A stretch of 64,000 bases of DNA, taken from contig NZ_JAMBOV010000002.1 in the NCBI RefSeq assembly GCF_023715745.1, positions 124,001 to 188,000 of the forward strand, written 5' to 3'. Of the stretch, positions 47,267-55,679 are shown in pieces; the stretch's first letter is position 1; each line of letters opens with the position of its first letter. This DNA is from Microbacterium oleivorans (lineage in GTDB: Bacteria > Actinomycetota > Actinomycetes > Actinomycetales > Microbacteriaceae). The position numbers and the translations under genes were made by a program. The notes beneath the pieces are model-generated. The model saw nothing but the letters and a program-made list of their open reading frames with translations. It was not told the DNA's origin and searched no databases.

Positions 47267-47554
47267 TCAGCGGAACATCCCCGCGGCGGCCATCTCGGTC
47301 TGGGCATACTGCTGACCGACGGCGCCGAGAGCCGTGCTGATGTCGGCGAGGGCGGCGTCGAGTTCACGCTGCGCGGCCCGCCAGCGTTCGACCACGGACT
47401 GGAAGGCCACGGACGCACTGCCGGTCCACGATCCCTGCAGCTGGGTCAGATGCCCGAGCATCGCGGTGGTCTCGGACTGGACCCGGTCGCCGGTGGCCCG
47501 GATGGTGCTGGTGGCGGCGAGGACGGCGTCGCTGTCGACGGTGAAGGTGGACAT
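47267..47554 (-). CDS. WXG100-family protein (EsxA-like)
   Basis: 95-residue helical-hairpin protein of the ESX/type VII substrate family. The turn motif is SWTG (Trp43-Gly45), flanked by helices that start MSTFTVDSDAVLAATSTI and VAFQSVVERWRAAQRELDAAL. The C-terminal helix holds YAQTE (83-87), close to the YxxxD/E secretion signal. Promoter TAGCGT and ribosome site AAAGGA are upstream. It stands alone: no paired Esx gene, ATPase or membrane component is adjacent; an EssC-like ATPase lies at 3.0-5.7 kb. Confidence 0.9.
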   Translation of the reverse strand: MSTFTVDSDAVLAATSTIRATGDRVQSETTAMLGHLTQLQGSWTGSASVAFQSVVERWRAAQRELDAALADISTALGAVGQQYAQTEMAAAGMFR

Positions 47555-47665
47555 CGCGGTTCCTTTCGATCGGATGCCGCAACGCTAGGAGCGCACCGAC
47601 CGACACCCGTCTCTGTGCACGACACAGGGGAGGAGGCGGGCGGGACGGGGCCTGGGGAGGAGACC

Positions 47666-49384
47666 TCAGGCGTCGGGAAGCGAGGTGCGCGGCAGCGGCT
47701 GCGTGGACAGGTCGAGCGCGGCGCCGGCGGTGGCCCGATCGACCGCGAGAGGCAGCCACACGGTGAAGGTCGCGCCGCCACCGGGGGTGTCGGTGACCTC
47801 GATGGTGCCCTGCAGCGTCGCGACGATGGACGCGACGATCGACAGGCCGAGACCCGAGCCGCCCGTCTCGCGGGTCCGAGAGGAGTCGGCTCGCCAGAAG
47901 CGCTGGAAGATCTTGGCGCGGATCTGCTCCGGGATCCCCTCGCCGTGATCGGCCACCGAGATCCAGCCGCGCGACGACTCGAGGTCGGCGCCCACGGCGA
48001 GCTCGATCGGCGACCCCTCCGGGGTGTAGCGGCGTGCGTTGCCGAGCAGGTTCGCCACGACCTGACGGATGCGGTTCTCATCGCCGAGCACGATCGGGGC
48101 GGCGGTCTGCGGCGTGGGCACGACGATGGGCGAGGTCACCAGGGCGGGGGGCGGGGCATCCGCTCTGCCGCGACGGCGGAGCAGACGTCCGGCGCCGGCG
48201 ATGGGCCCCGGGCGCCGCTTGGGTGCCTCGGGGTCCGGCTCGGCGAGCATCGCCAGGGGGATGACCGAGCTGGCTGTGTGCCCCGTGAAGGTCACCTCGC
48301 GGTCCGGGGCGGCGGCGCGCGCGTCCAGAGCGGCATCGCGGGCGATGGGACGGAGGTCGACCGGGACGACGGCGATGTCGCGCTGCTCGTCGAGGCGCGC
48401 GAGCGCAAGGAGGTCCTCGACCAGCGCGCCCATCCGGATCGCCTCCTTCTCGATGCGCTCCATCGCCTGCGTCGTCTGCTCGGGGTCCTGGATCGCCCCC
48501 ATCCGATAGAGCTCCGCATAGCCGCGGACCGTCACGAGAGGGGTGCGGAGTTCATGGCTGGCATCGCCGATGAACCGCCGCATCCGTTCCACCGTCGAGT
48601 CGCGCTCGCCGAGGGCCTCGTCGATGCGGTCGAGCATGACGTTGATGGCGGTCTTCAGGCGCCCCACTTCGGTGCCGGGGGCGATGTCGCTCATTCGCTG
48701 ACTGAAGTCGCCCTTCGCGATCGTCATGGCCGTGGACTCGACCTGGCCGAGCCCGCGGAACGCGAGGGTCACGAGGCCCCGGGTGAGAACGGCGCTGCAC
48801 AGGATCGTGAAGAGGGCGAGCGCCGTGTAGATGCCGATGTAGTTGGCGACGGTGCGGTTGACGTCATTGAGAGGGAGGGCGACCAGCTGCGTGTAGTAGT
48901 CGCGCGAGCCCGGGATCGGGAGGGTGTCGACGCTCGCGCGGTAGCGCACGGTGCCGTCGGCCGAGGAGAGATCGAAGGGGGCCGTCCCGTTGAGCACGGT
49001 CTGGTCGAGGGAGAACGTCTCGGGGAACTGCGGCGGGGACAGCGAGGAATCCCCGCCGGCGACGGCGAGCAGCCGCCCGTCGCCCTTGCCGCTGTAGACC
49101 GCGACGGCGAAGTCCGTCGGTGCCGCAGCGATCGGGGTGAAGCTCGCCTCGCCGTCCTCGATCGTGACGTTCATGAGGTTGCTCGCGATGTCGGTCGTCA
49201 CCGTCTGCGTGAGGGACTGGTCGACGGCGTTCAGCTGCGCGTTGCGCAGGAAGATCATGGTGCCGACACCCGCGCCGATCATGCCGAAGGCGAGCACGCT
49301 GACGGTGACACCCGTGACCTTCGCACGCAGGCTGAGGCCTCGCCACCAGCGGGTGACGCGGTCCTGCTTCTCGGTCGGGCCCAG
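47666..49384 (-). CDS. Sensor histidine kinase, probable CTG start
   Basis: 572-residue membrane kinase. Order: cytoplasmic LRAKVT segment, membrane helix about 25-47, extracellular sensor to about 185, second membrane helix, HAMP (RGLGQVESTAMTIAKGDFSQ), dimerisation domain with GDASHELRTPLV (His277), ATP domain with NLLGNARRY, DHGEGIP and GGSGLGLSIV. The first ATG or GTG in frame (49297) would cut the first membrane helix in half. The only upstream start-like codon is CTG 49384 with GGAGG 6 nt before it; a stop precedes it in frame. It begins 13 nt after its response regulator, so both form one operon. Confidence 0.9.
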   Translation of the reverse strand: MGPTEKQDRVTRWWRGLSLRAKVTGVTVSVLAFGMIGAGVGTMIFLRNAQLNAVDQSLTQTVTTDIASNLMNVTIEDGEASFTPIAAAPTDFAVAVYSGKGDGRLLAVAGGDSSLSPPQFPETFSLDQTVLNGTAPFDLSSADGTVRYRASVDTLPIPGSRDYYTQLVALPLNDVNRTVANYIGIYTALALFTILCSAVLTRGLVTLAFRGLGQVESTAMTIAKGDFSQRMSDIAPGTEVGRLKTAINVMLDRIDEALGERDSTVERMRRFIGDASHELRTPLVTVRGYAELYRMGAIQDPEQTTQAMERIEKEAIRMGALVEDLLALARLDEQRDIAVVPVDLRPIARDAALDARAAAPDREVTFTGHTASSVIPLAMLAEPDPEAPKRRPGPIAGAGRLLRRRGRADAPPPALVTSPIVVPTPQTAAPIVLGDENRIRQVVANLLGNARRYTPEGSPIELAVGADLESSRGWISVADHGEGIPEQIRAKIFQRFWRADSSRTRETGGSGLGLSIVASIVATLQGTIEVTDTPGGGATFTVWLPLAVDRATAGAALDLSTQPLPRTSLPDA

Positions 49385-49397
49385 GGGGCGCCTCCGT

Positions 49398-50090
49398 TCA
49401 GGCGGTGCGGTCGGCCTTCAGCATGTACCCGAAGCCGCGCTTGGTCTGGATGAGCGGCTCGGACGAGTGCGGGTCGATCTTGCGGCGCAGGTACGAGATG
49501 TAGCTCTCCACGATGCCGGCGTCGCCGTTGAAGTCGTACTCCCACACATGGTCGAGGATCTGCGCCTTGCTGAGCACCCGGTTGGGGTTGAGCATCAGGT
49601 AGCGCAGGAGCTTGAATTCGGTGGGGGACAGGTCGATGGAGACGTCGCCGACCTGGACGTCATGGGTGTCCTGGTCCATCGTGATCTCGCCGGCCTTGAT
49701 GATGGAGTCCTCGTCGGCCTGCATCGTTCGGCGCAGGATGGCCTGGATGCGGGCGACGATCTCGTCGAGGCTGAAGGGCTTGGTGACGTAGTCGTCGCCG
49801 CCGGAGTTGAGGCCCTCGATCTTGTCCTCCGTCGCGTCCTTCGCGGTGAGGAAGAGGATGGGGGCGGTGTATCCCGCGCCGCGGAGGCGCTTGGTGACGC
49901 TGAACCCGTTCATGTCGGGCAGCATGACGTCGAGGATGATGAGGTCGGGTTCTTCCTCGAGGACGGCCGAGATGGTCTGGGCGCCGTTCGCGACGGCGCG
50001 GACCTGGTATCCGGCGAACCGAAGACTCGTGACCAGCAGGTCCCGGATGTTCGGCTCGTCGTCGACGACGAGGATTCGCGCAGCGGTCAT
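49398..50090 (-). CDS. Response regulator, OmpR/PhoB family
   Basis: 230-residue transcription factor. The receiver has the acidic pair in VVDDEPN, phospho-acceptor Asp54 in LIILDVMLPDMNG, and Lys in FLTAKD. The winged helix domain has LSPTEFKLLRYLMLNPNRVLSKAQIL, VESYISYLRRKID and TKRGFGYML. It pairs with the kinase downstream on the same strand. CAGTAT lies 6 nt before the ATG at 50090, a possible leaderless start. The regulated process is not visible; the protease gene is divergent from it. Confidence 0.94.
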   Translation of the reverse strand: MTAARILVVDDEPNIRDLLVTSLRFAGYQVRAVANGAQTISAVLEEEPDLIILDVMLPDMNGFSVTKRLRGAGYTAPILFLTAKDATEDKIEGLNSGGDDYVTKPFSLDEIVARIQAILRRTMQADEDSIIKAGEITMDQDTHDVQVGDVSIDLSPTEFKLLRYLMLNPNRVLSKAQILDHVWEYDFNGDAGIVESYISYLRRKIDPHSSEPLIQTKRGFGYMLKADRTA

Positions 50091-50189
50091 GTGCCCATAC
50101 TGGCACCGGAATCCATCGGTTTGCTGGACATTCCCGCGTCGGGTCGCCTCGGGGTACGATCCCCGTCCGGGGTGGGACAGGATGGGACG

Positions 50190-51509
50190 GTGACTGTTCC
50201 GCAGCCCCGACCTCCGCATCCCCTTCCCGCCGACGCGACCGGGAACGGTCTCGCGTTCCACCGTCTGGTCTTCGCGCGCGAGCGCCGCGGGTGGTGGGTG
50301 CCGCTCGTGACGGGCATCCTCGGTGTCGTCTTCTTCCTCGTCGGATCACTGCTGATCGGCCTGCTCTTCGGCATCCTGGTGTTCGCTGCGGATCCGACAG
50401 CCGGCGCCGACGCGATGCTGCGCCGGCTGACCGTCATGGACGTCACGGACCCGATCGGGCTCGCGGTGATCCTGCTCTCGCTCGCGATCCTCTGGCCGTC
50501 GTACCTGTTCGCGTCGTGGATCGTCGCGGGCAAACGCATCGGCCACATCTCGTCCGTCGCGGGACGGCTGCGGTGGCGGTGGATGCTGCTGTGCGCCGGG
50601 GCCGCGGTCGTCGTCTACATCGTCGTCTCGGCGCTCACCTTCCTCATCCCCGTCGAGGAGGGGTCGAGCGGCGACCTCGTCGCACCCCAGGACAACGCGT
50701 CGTTCGTCGCATCGCTGCTGGTCGTCCTCCTGCTCGTGCCCTTCCAGGCGACCGCGGAGGAATACGTCTTCCGCGGCTACCTCATGCAGACGGTCGGTCG
50801 CTGGCTGCGGCATCCGGCCTGGGCGATCCTGCTGCCCGTCCCGCTGTTCGTCCTCGGCCACGTGTACGACGTGCTGGGGCAGACGAGCGTGGCGGCGTTC
50901 GCGATCGCGGCGGGCTGGCTCACCTGGCGCACGGGCGGTCTGGAGGCCGCGATCGCGCTGCACGTCATCAACAACATCGTCGCGTTCGGGTTCTCGGTGT
51001 TCGGACTCAGCGACGCCAATGCCACCGACACGACGGTGATGGGGCTGGTCTCGTCCGTCGTGATGATCGCCATCTACGTCGGGGTCGTCGAGTGGCTGTG
51101 GCGGCGTGGCGACGGTCGACGCACGCTGCGTCTGACACCGGCGCCCGAGCCCGTCTCCGCGCCGCCCGTCTACGGCTATGCCCCCTACGGGCAGCCCGCG
51201 TACGGCTCTGCACCCTCCGGGCAGCCGGTCTACGGCCAGCCGCCCGTCTACGGCCAGCCGCCGGTGTACGGGCGGCCTCCCGTCTACGGGCAGCCGCCGG
51301 TCGCGCCGGCGCCCGATCCGGCCGCCGCCGAGCCGTACTCCGGGCCGCCTCTCCAGCCGCACCAGGCTCCGCGGTGGGGCGAGTACGCACCGGCACCCGA
51401 CCACTCGCGGGCGCCGGAGACCCCGACCGCCGACCCGAGCCCGGCACCGGACGGCTCCGGCTCGTCGGGTGACGGCGGGGCGTCCGGGGCGTCGTCCTCG
51501 TCGGACTGA
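50190..51509 (+). CDS. CPBP-family intramembrane metalloprotease
   Basis: 439-residue membrane protein with about eight helices, of the CPBP (Abi/Rce1-like) family. The catalytic motifs are EEYVFRGYL, LGHVYDV and HVINN in successive helices. These enzymes act on prenylated or signal substrates, or take part in bacteriocin immunity; substrate here is unknown. The C-terminal 100 residues are a disordered Pro/Tyr/Gln/Gly-rich tail with VYGQPP repeats. GTG 50190 is preferred; GTG 50172 in the same frame is an alternative. TACGAT at 50155-50160 is a possible -10. Confidence 0.87.
   Translation: MTVPQPRPPHPLPADATGNGLAFHRLVFARERRGWWVPLVTGILGVVFFLVGSLLIGLLFGILVFAADPTAGADAMLRRLTVMDVTDPIGLAVILLSLAILWPSYLFASWIVAGKRIGHISSVAGRLRWRWMLLCAGAAVVVYIVVSALTFLIPVEEGSSGDLVAPQDNASFVASLLVVLLLVPFQATAEEYVFRGYLMQTVGRWLRHPAWAILLPVPLFVLGHVYDVLGQTSVAAFAIAAGWLTWRTGGLEAAIALHVINNIVAFGFSVFGLSDANATDTTVMGLVSSVVMIAIYVGVVEWLWRRGDGRRTLRLTPAPEPVSAPPVYGYAPYGQPAYGSAPSGQPVYGQPPVYGQPPVYGRPPVYGQPPVAPAPDPAAAEPYSGPPLQPHQAPRWGEYAPAPDHSRAPETPTADPSPAPDGSGSSGDGGASGASSSSD
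51221..51300 (+). repeat. VYGQPP coding repeats
   Basis: Four tandem units of 18 nt code for VYGQPP or VYGRPP in the protease tail, preceded by looser YGQPAYGSAP units. The composition resembles the N terminus of the DUF4870 protein at 1.4-1.9 kb. Confidence 0.8.
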
Positions 51510-51530
51510 GGCTCCGGACCTGCGCGTCGC

Positions 51531-53174
51531 TCAGGCGGCGCGCAGGTCGTCGGCGTCGAGGATCGTGTAGCTGTAGCCCTGCTCGGCGAGGAACCGCTGG
51601 CGGTTCTGCGCAAAGTCCTGGTCGACGGTGTCGCGGGCGATGAGCGTATAGAAGCTCGCCTTGTGCCCGTTGGACTTCGGCCGCAGCAGACGGCCGAGGC
51701 GCTGCGCCTCCTCCTGGCGTGACCCGAAGGAGCCCGACACCTGGATCGCGACGGACGCGTCCGGCAGGTCGATCGAGAAGTTGGCGACCTTCGAGACGAC
51801 GAGCACCGGGATGCGGGCATGCCGGAACGCGTCGAACAGCTCCTCGCGCTCGTCGACCGGGGTCGAACCCGTGATCTTCGGCGCACCGAGCTCCTCGGAG
51901 AGCACGTCGATCTGGTCGAGGTACTGCCCGATCACGAGGATCTGCTCGCCCTCGTGCTTGGCGACGAGGTCGCGGACGACGTCGATCTTGGCGTGCGCCG
52001 TCGCCGCGAGCCGGTAGCGCTCGTCGTCGGCGGAAGCGGCGTATTCGAGCCGGTCGGATGCCGGCAGGTCGATGCGCACCTCGTAGCAGACCGCGGGGGA
52101 GATGAAGCCCTGCGCCTCGATCTCCTTCCACGGTGCGTCGAACCGCTTGGGGCCGATGAGGCTGAACACGTCGCCCTCACGCCCGTCCTCGCGCACGAGC
52201 GTCGCGGTGAGGCCGAGCCGGCGCCGCGCCTGCAGATCGGCGGTGAGTTTGAAGATGGGCGCGGGGAGCAGATGCACCTCGTCGTAGACGATCAGCCCCC
52301 AGTCGAGCGCGTCGAGCAGCGCGAGGTGCGCGTACTCGCCTTTCCGCTTCGCCGTGAGGATCTGGTAGGTCGCGATAGTGACCGGCTTGACCTCCTTGGA
52401 CTGACCGGAGTACTCGCCGATCTCCTCGGGGGTCAGGGACGTGCGCTTGAGCAGCTCGTCGCGCCACTGGCGTGCGCTGACGGTGTTGGTCACGAGGATG
52501 AGGGTCGTCGTCTTCGTGTCGGCCATCGCCGCCGCGCCGACGAGCGTCTTGCCCGCGCCGCAGGGGAGCACGACGACTCCCGATCCGCCCTCGCTGAAGA
52601 TGTCGACGGCCTTGCGCTGGTAGGGGCGCAGCGTCCAGCCGTCCTCGTGGAGCTCGATCTCGTGCGGGGTGCCGGGCGTGAACCCGGCGTGGTCCTCGGC
52701 GGGCCAGCCGATCTTCAGCAGCTCCTGCTTGATCTGGCCGCGCGCCCACGCGTCGATGACGTAGGTGTCGGGGGTCGGGTGCGCGATGAGAAGCGGCTGG
52801 ATGCGGCGGTTCCGCGCGATCTCGGCGAGCACCGCCTTGTCGGTCGAGCGCAGGATGAGTGTGCCTTCGTCGTCGCGCTCGATGACCAGTCGGCCGTAGC
52901 GGCCGACGGTCTCGCGGATGTCGATGGACACCGACGGCGGTACGGGGAACTTCGCCCAGCGCTCCAGGGTCGCCAGCATGTCCTCGGCGTCATGCCCGGC
53001 GGCACGCGCGTTCCACAACCCGAGCCGCGTCACGCGGTAGGTGTGGATGTGTTCGGGGGCGCGCTCGAGCTCGGCGAAGATCGCGAGCTCGTGGCGCGCG
53101 TTCTCCGCGTCGGGGTGCGCCACTTCGAGCAGCACAGTGCGGTCGCTCTGGACGATGAGGGGGCCGTCAGCCAT
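51531..53174 (-). CDS. XPB/Rad25-type DNA helicase
   Basis: 547-residue superfamily 2 helicase of the bacterial XPB type. An N-terminal region with LIVQSDRTVLLEVAHPDAE precedes the motor: VVVLPCGAGKTLVGAAAM (motif I, about 202-219), VYDEVHLLPA (motif II), LGLTATLVREDG and QRLGRLLRPKSNGHKA (motif VI). The eukaryotic counterpart opens DNA in transcription and nucleotide-excision repair; mycobacterial XPB is a 3'-5' helicase. ATG 53174 is 8 nt after TAGACT, so leaderless. Its helicase-associated partner is directly upstream on this strand. Confidence 0.95.
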   Translation of the reverse strand: MADGPLIVQSDRTVLLEVAHPDAENARHELAIFAELERAPEHIHTYRVTRLGLWNARAAGHDAEDMLATLERWAKFPVPPSVSIDIRETVGRYGRLVIERDDEGTLILRSTDKAVLAEIARNRRIQPLLIAHPTPDTYVIDAWARGQIKQELLKIGWPAEDHAGFTPGTPHEIELHEDGWTLRPYQRKAVDIFSEGGSGVVVLPCGAGKTLVGAAAMADTKTTTLILVTNTVSARQWRDELLKRTSLTPEEIGEYSGQSKEVKPVTIATYQILTAKRKGEYAHLALLDALDWGLIVYDEVHLLPAPIFKLTADLQARRRLGLTATLVREDGREGDVFSLIGPKRFDAPWKEIEAQGFISPAVCYEVRIDLPASDRLEYAASADDERYRLAATAHAKIDVVRDLVAKHEGEQILVIGQYLDQIDVLSEELGAPKITGSTPVDEREELFDAFRHARIPVLVVSKVANFSIDLPDASVAIQVSGSFGSRQEEAQRLGRLLRPKSNGHKASFYTLIARDTVDQDFAQNRQRFLAEQGYSYTILDADDLRAA

Positions 53175-53201
53175 AACCGGCAAGTCTACCGGCCGCGCCG
53201 A

Positions 53202-54908
53202 TCAGACCGGGCGGACGCTGACGATGCTCGACAGCGGCAGGGTGCGTTCGACGTCAGCGGCGCGGTCGCGGCCGCGCAGACGGCCTCCGCCCAGCCCCGC
53301 CGCTTCGAGGGTGACGTCGCGCGAGGAGCCGTCGGGCATGCGCACGGTGATCTCGATCGTCGCCCGGGTGCGGACGGCCTGATCGAGCTCGCGTTCGAGC
53401 CAGGCGGCATCCGCGTCCTCCGACAGGCTCGCCCTCAGCTTCTCGATGAGGGTGCGGTAGCGCTCGGACGCTGGGGGTTCCGGCGCGGCACGGTCGCCGG
53501 TCTCGTGCCGATCGGGGGTGCGGGGCACGCCGTCGGCGTCCACCGCGAGCACGGAGTATCGGGCGTCGGCGAGCATCCGGAAGGTCGTCTCGGGGCTGAT
53601 GCGGGTCACGAGGTCGTCGCCGTCGGATACGAGCCCGAGCGGGCGAAGGGCCTGGTCGACGCCTATCGCCTCGAGCAGGTCGGCGTCGCCGGACACGCGC
53701 GTCCATCCCTGCCAGTCCGGCCCGACGCGCAGCCGACCGTGCCGCGCAGCGGCCCGCTCGATCTCGTAGGCCAGCGGCTGCGGGACGCCGGTGAGCGACA
53801 GGGTGTTCAGGAACTCGGTGAGGGATGCCGCGGTCTCCCCGGCGGCGAAGGCGGCGCCGATCGTCTCTGCCGCGAACCGGTAGGTCGCCGCCTGCGCACG
53901 CGACTCCCGACGCGCGATGGTGCGCAGGCGCTGATCGAGCTGTGGCTCCAGCGGACCGGGGGCGATCGCGGTGAGGTCGTTCTGCAGATACACCTTGTCG
54001 ACCTCGTGGGGCAGGAGCGAACGCAGGGTGCCGGTGTCGGCATCCGCCCCGCGTGCGAGCCCTGCGGCCCACCCGGGCGGTGTGCCGTCGGGGGCGGTCA
54101 TCGCCCACTGCGTGATTAGAGCGGCCAGTCGTGTCACCCGATCGGGCCAGGCCGGATCGTACGGGTGGGCGCCGGGCCATTCGGCGGCTGGGCGCCAGCC
54201 GCCCTCGAGCGTGCGCAGCGCGCGGGGGAGCCGCTCCCGCAGGCGGTGAGCGACCTCGAGCCACCGCTCGAGGGTGCGCGTCCCGAGCCACCGCATCCCG
54301 GCGTCGGAGACCGCCCACGTCCGCTCCGATCCCGACAGCAGTCCCGCCTGCGCGGCGATCGCGACGAGCGTGTCGGCGTCCTCCGGGGTCTGTGCCGCGC
54401 CGGTCTCGACGAGGCGCCGACGGTCGCCCGCGCTGAGCGCACCGGAACCGATGCGCCCGAGCGGTGTCCGGGCGGTGGCGTGGAGGATGTCGGCGAGGGA
54501 TGCGACGGCGTCGAATGCCCGCTCGGCGCTCGCGGCATCCGACTCGGCTCTGCCGGCGAACACCGCGGGTGCCGCCACCGGCGTCGCGGCGGCCAACCCG
54601 GTTGCGACCGCGTCATACGGGCGGCCGTCGGCGTCGGCGAGGGCGCGAGCGACGAGGCCGCCCCGGACGGAGGGCGTGACCGCGGTGCCCTCCGTGATTG
54701 CGGCGCGGAGAGCGGTGGCCTCGAGATCGGACAGATCCGCGAGGGCACGGTTCAGCTGTGCGGGGTCCAGCAGTGCGTCAGCGGCATCGAAGAAGTCGGT
54801 CCACGATATGCCGGGCGAGATGTGCCGGGCGTCGAAGAGAGCGCCGAGGGCATCCGGGTCGAGCGTCGCGAGGCGGGTCGCGAGGGCACGAGCGTCGGAG
54901 GCGGTCAC
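53202..54908 (-). CDS. Helicase-associated (XPB/Ssl2 N-terminal-like) domain protein
   Basis: 568-residue protein with no ATPase motif. It contains LPHEVDKVYLQNDLTAIAPGPL and LEPQLDQRLRTIARRESRAQAATYRF, typical of the XPB/Ssl2 helicase-associated domain (PF13625). The N-terminal third looks like a winged-helix and repeat region. It sits 27 nt before the XPB helicase gene, an arrangement common in actinobacteria, and probably works with it. GTG 54908 starts one base after the stop of the small membrane-protein gene. Confidence 0.88.
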   Translation of the reverse strand: MTASDARALATRLATLDPDALGALFDARHISPGISWTDFFDAADALLDPAQLNRALADLSDLEATALRAAITEGTAVTPSVRGGLVARALADADGRPYDAVATGLAAATPVAAPAVFAGRAESDAASAERAFDAVASLADILHATARTPLGRIGSGALSAGDRRRLVETGAAQTPEDADTLVAIAAQAGLLSGSERTWAVSDAGMRWLGTRTLERWLEVAHRLRERLPRALRTLEGGWRPAAEWPGAHPYDPAWPDRVTRLAALITQWAMTAPDGTPPGWAAGLARGADADTGTLRSLLPHEVDKVYLQNDLTAIAPGPLEPQLDQRLRTIARRESRAQAATYRFAAETIGAAFAAGETAASLTEFLNTLSLTGVPQPLAYEIERAAARHGRLRVGPDWQGWTRVSGDADLLEAIGVDQALRPLGLVSDGDDLVTRISPETTFRMLADARYSVLAVDADGVPRTPDRHETGDRAAPEPPASERYRTLIEKLRASLSEDADAAWLERELDQAVRTRATIEITVRMPDGSSRDVTLEAAGLGGGRLRGRDRAADVERTLPLSSIVSVRPV

Positions 54909-54909
54909 G

Positions 54910-55188
54910 TCAGCGGCCCTTGTTCGCCCGTCCCCGTCGCACGAAGGTCATGATCAGCAGCGCCAGGAGGAGCGCGAAGGCCACCGGCGGGGCGACGTAC
55001 ACGATCAGCGTCACGACGGGCCACATCCCCGTTGCGAAGTCGGCCTGCTCCAGGCCGCCCGGACCGGACGCGATGATGATCGAGAAGAAGCAGATGACCG
55101 AGAGCACCAGCAGACCCAGGGACATGAACGCCAGGATGCGGTCGATGCGACGGACGGGAAGGTCGCCGGCCGAGGGCGGAGTGGTCAT
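54910..55188 (-). CDS. Small membrane protein, 92 aa
   Basis: 92 residues with two membrane helices (about 19-40 and 57-80) and a basic C terminus RRGRANKGR. It contains ASGPGGLEQADFATGMWPVV between the helices. Unknown function. ATG 55188 is 6 nt after TACTCT and has no ribosome site, so probably leaderless; the start therefore heads the operon with the helicase-associated and XPB genes. Confidence 0.78.
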   Translation of the reverse strand: MTTPPSAGDLPVRRIDRILAFMSLGLLVLSVICFFSIIIASGPGGLEQADFATGMWPVVTLIVYVAPPVAFALLLALLIMTFVRRGRANKGR

Positions 55189-55295
55189 CCGATCAGAGTA
55201 GCGGCTCGCCGGGGTGCCGTAGTCTGGTGGCTGGGGCTGAGACGGTCCCACTTTTCCATGCCCGCGTGCGGGCTCGAGCAGCGAGGTTTCGACAC

Positions 55296-55679
55296 ATGCC
55301 CACCGGCAAGGTCAGGTTCTACGACGAGGCCAAGGGATTCGGCTTCATCACCGGCGACGACGGTCAGGACGTCTTCCTGCACGCGACGGCGCTCCCCGCG
55401 GGGACCACGACGATGAAGCCCGGCACGCGCCTGGAGTTCGGCGTCGCCGACGGCCGCCGCGGCCTGCAGGCGCTCGCCGTCCGCGTGCTCGACGCCCCCG
55501 TCAGCCTCAGCAAGCGCAACCGTCCGAAGGCCGACGACATGGCCGTGATCGTCGAGGACCTCGTGAAGCTCCTCGACGGCATCGGCGGGGATCTGCGCCA
55601 CGGCCGTTACCCGAGCACGTCGCACGGCAAGAAGGTCGCGGCGATCCTGCGCAAGGTTGCCGATGACCTCGACGCCTGA
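55296..55679 (+). CDS. Cold-shock domain protein, long form
   Basis: 127-residue protein. An N-terminal cold-shock domain has KGFGFITGDDG (RNP1) and DVFLHATAL (RNP2), starting MPTGKVRFYDEAKGFG. A C-terminal extension of about 60 residues (KADDMAVIVEDLVKLLDGIG, GKKVAAILRKVADDLDA) is mostly helical. The longer actinobacterial form differs from CspA at 45.1 kb. Promoter TAGTCT at 55220-55225. It overlaps the DUF3027 gene by 17 nt. Confidence 0.92.
   Translation: MPTGKVRFYDEAKGFGFITGDDGQDVFLHATALPAGTTTMKPGTRLEFGVADGRRGLQALAVRVLDAPVSLSKRNRPKADDMAVIVEDLVKLLDGIGGDLRHGRYPSTSHGKKVAAILRKVADDLDA

Noticed and set aside
49137..50189. Upstream extension of the CPBP protease frame to 49137
   Set aside because: That stretch is antisense to the response regulator and kinase and has no membrane-protein character; the protein-like sequence starts at GTG 50190 or 50172.
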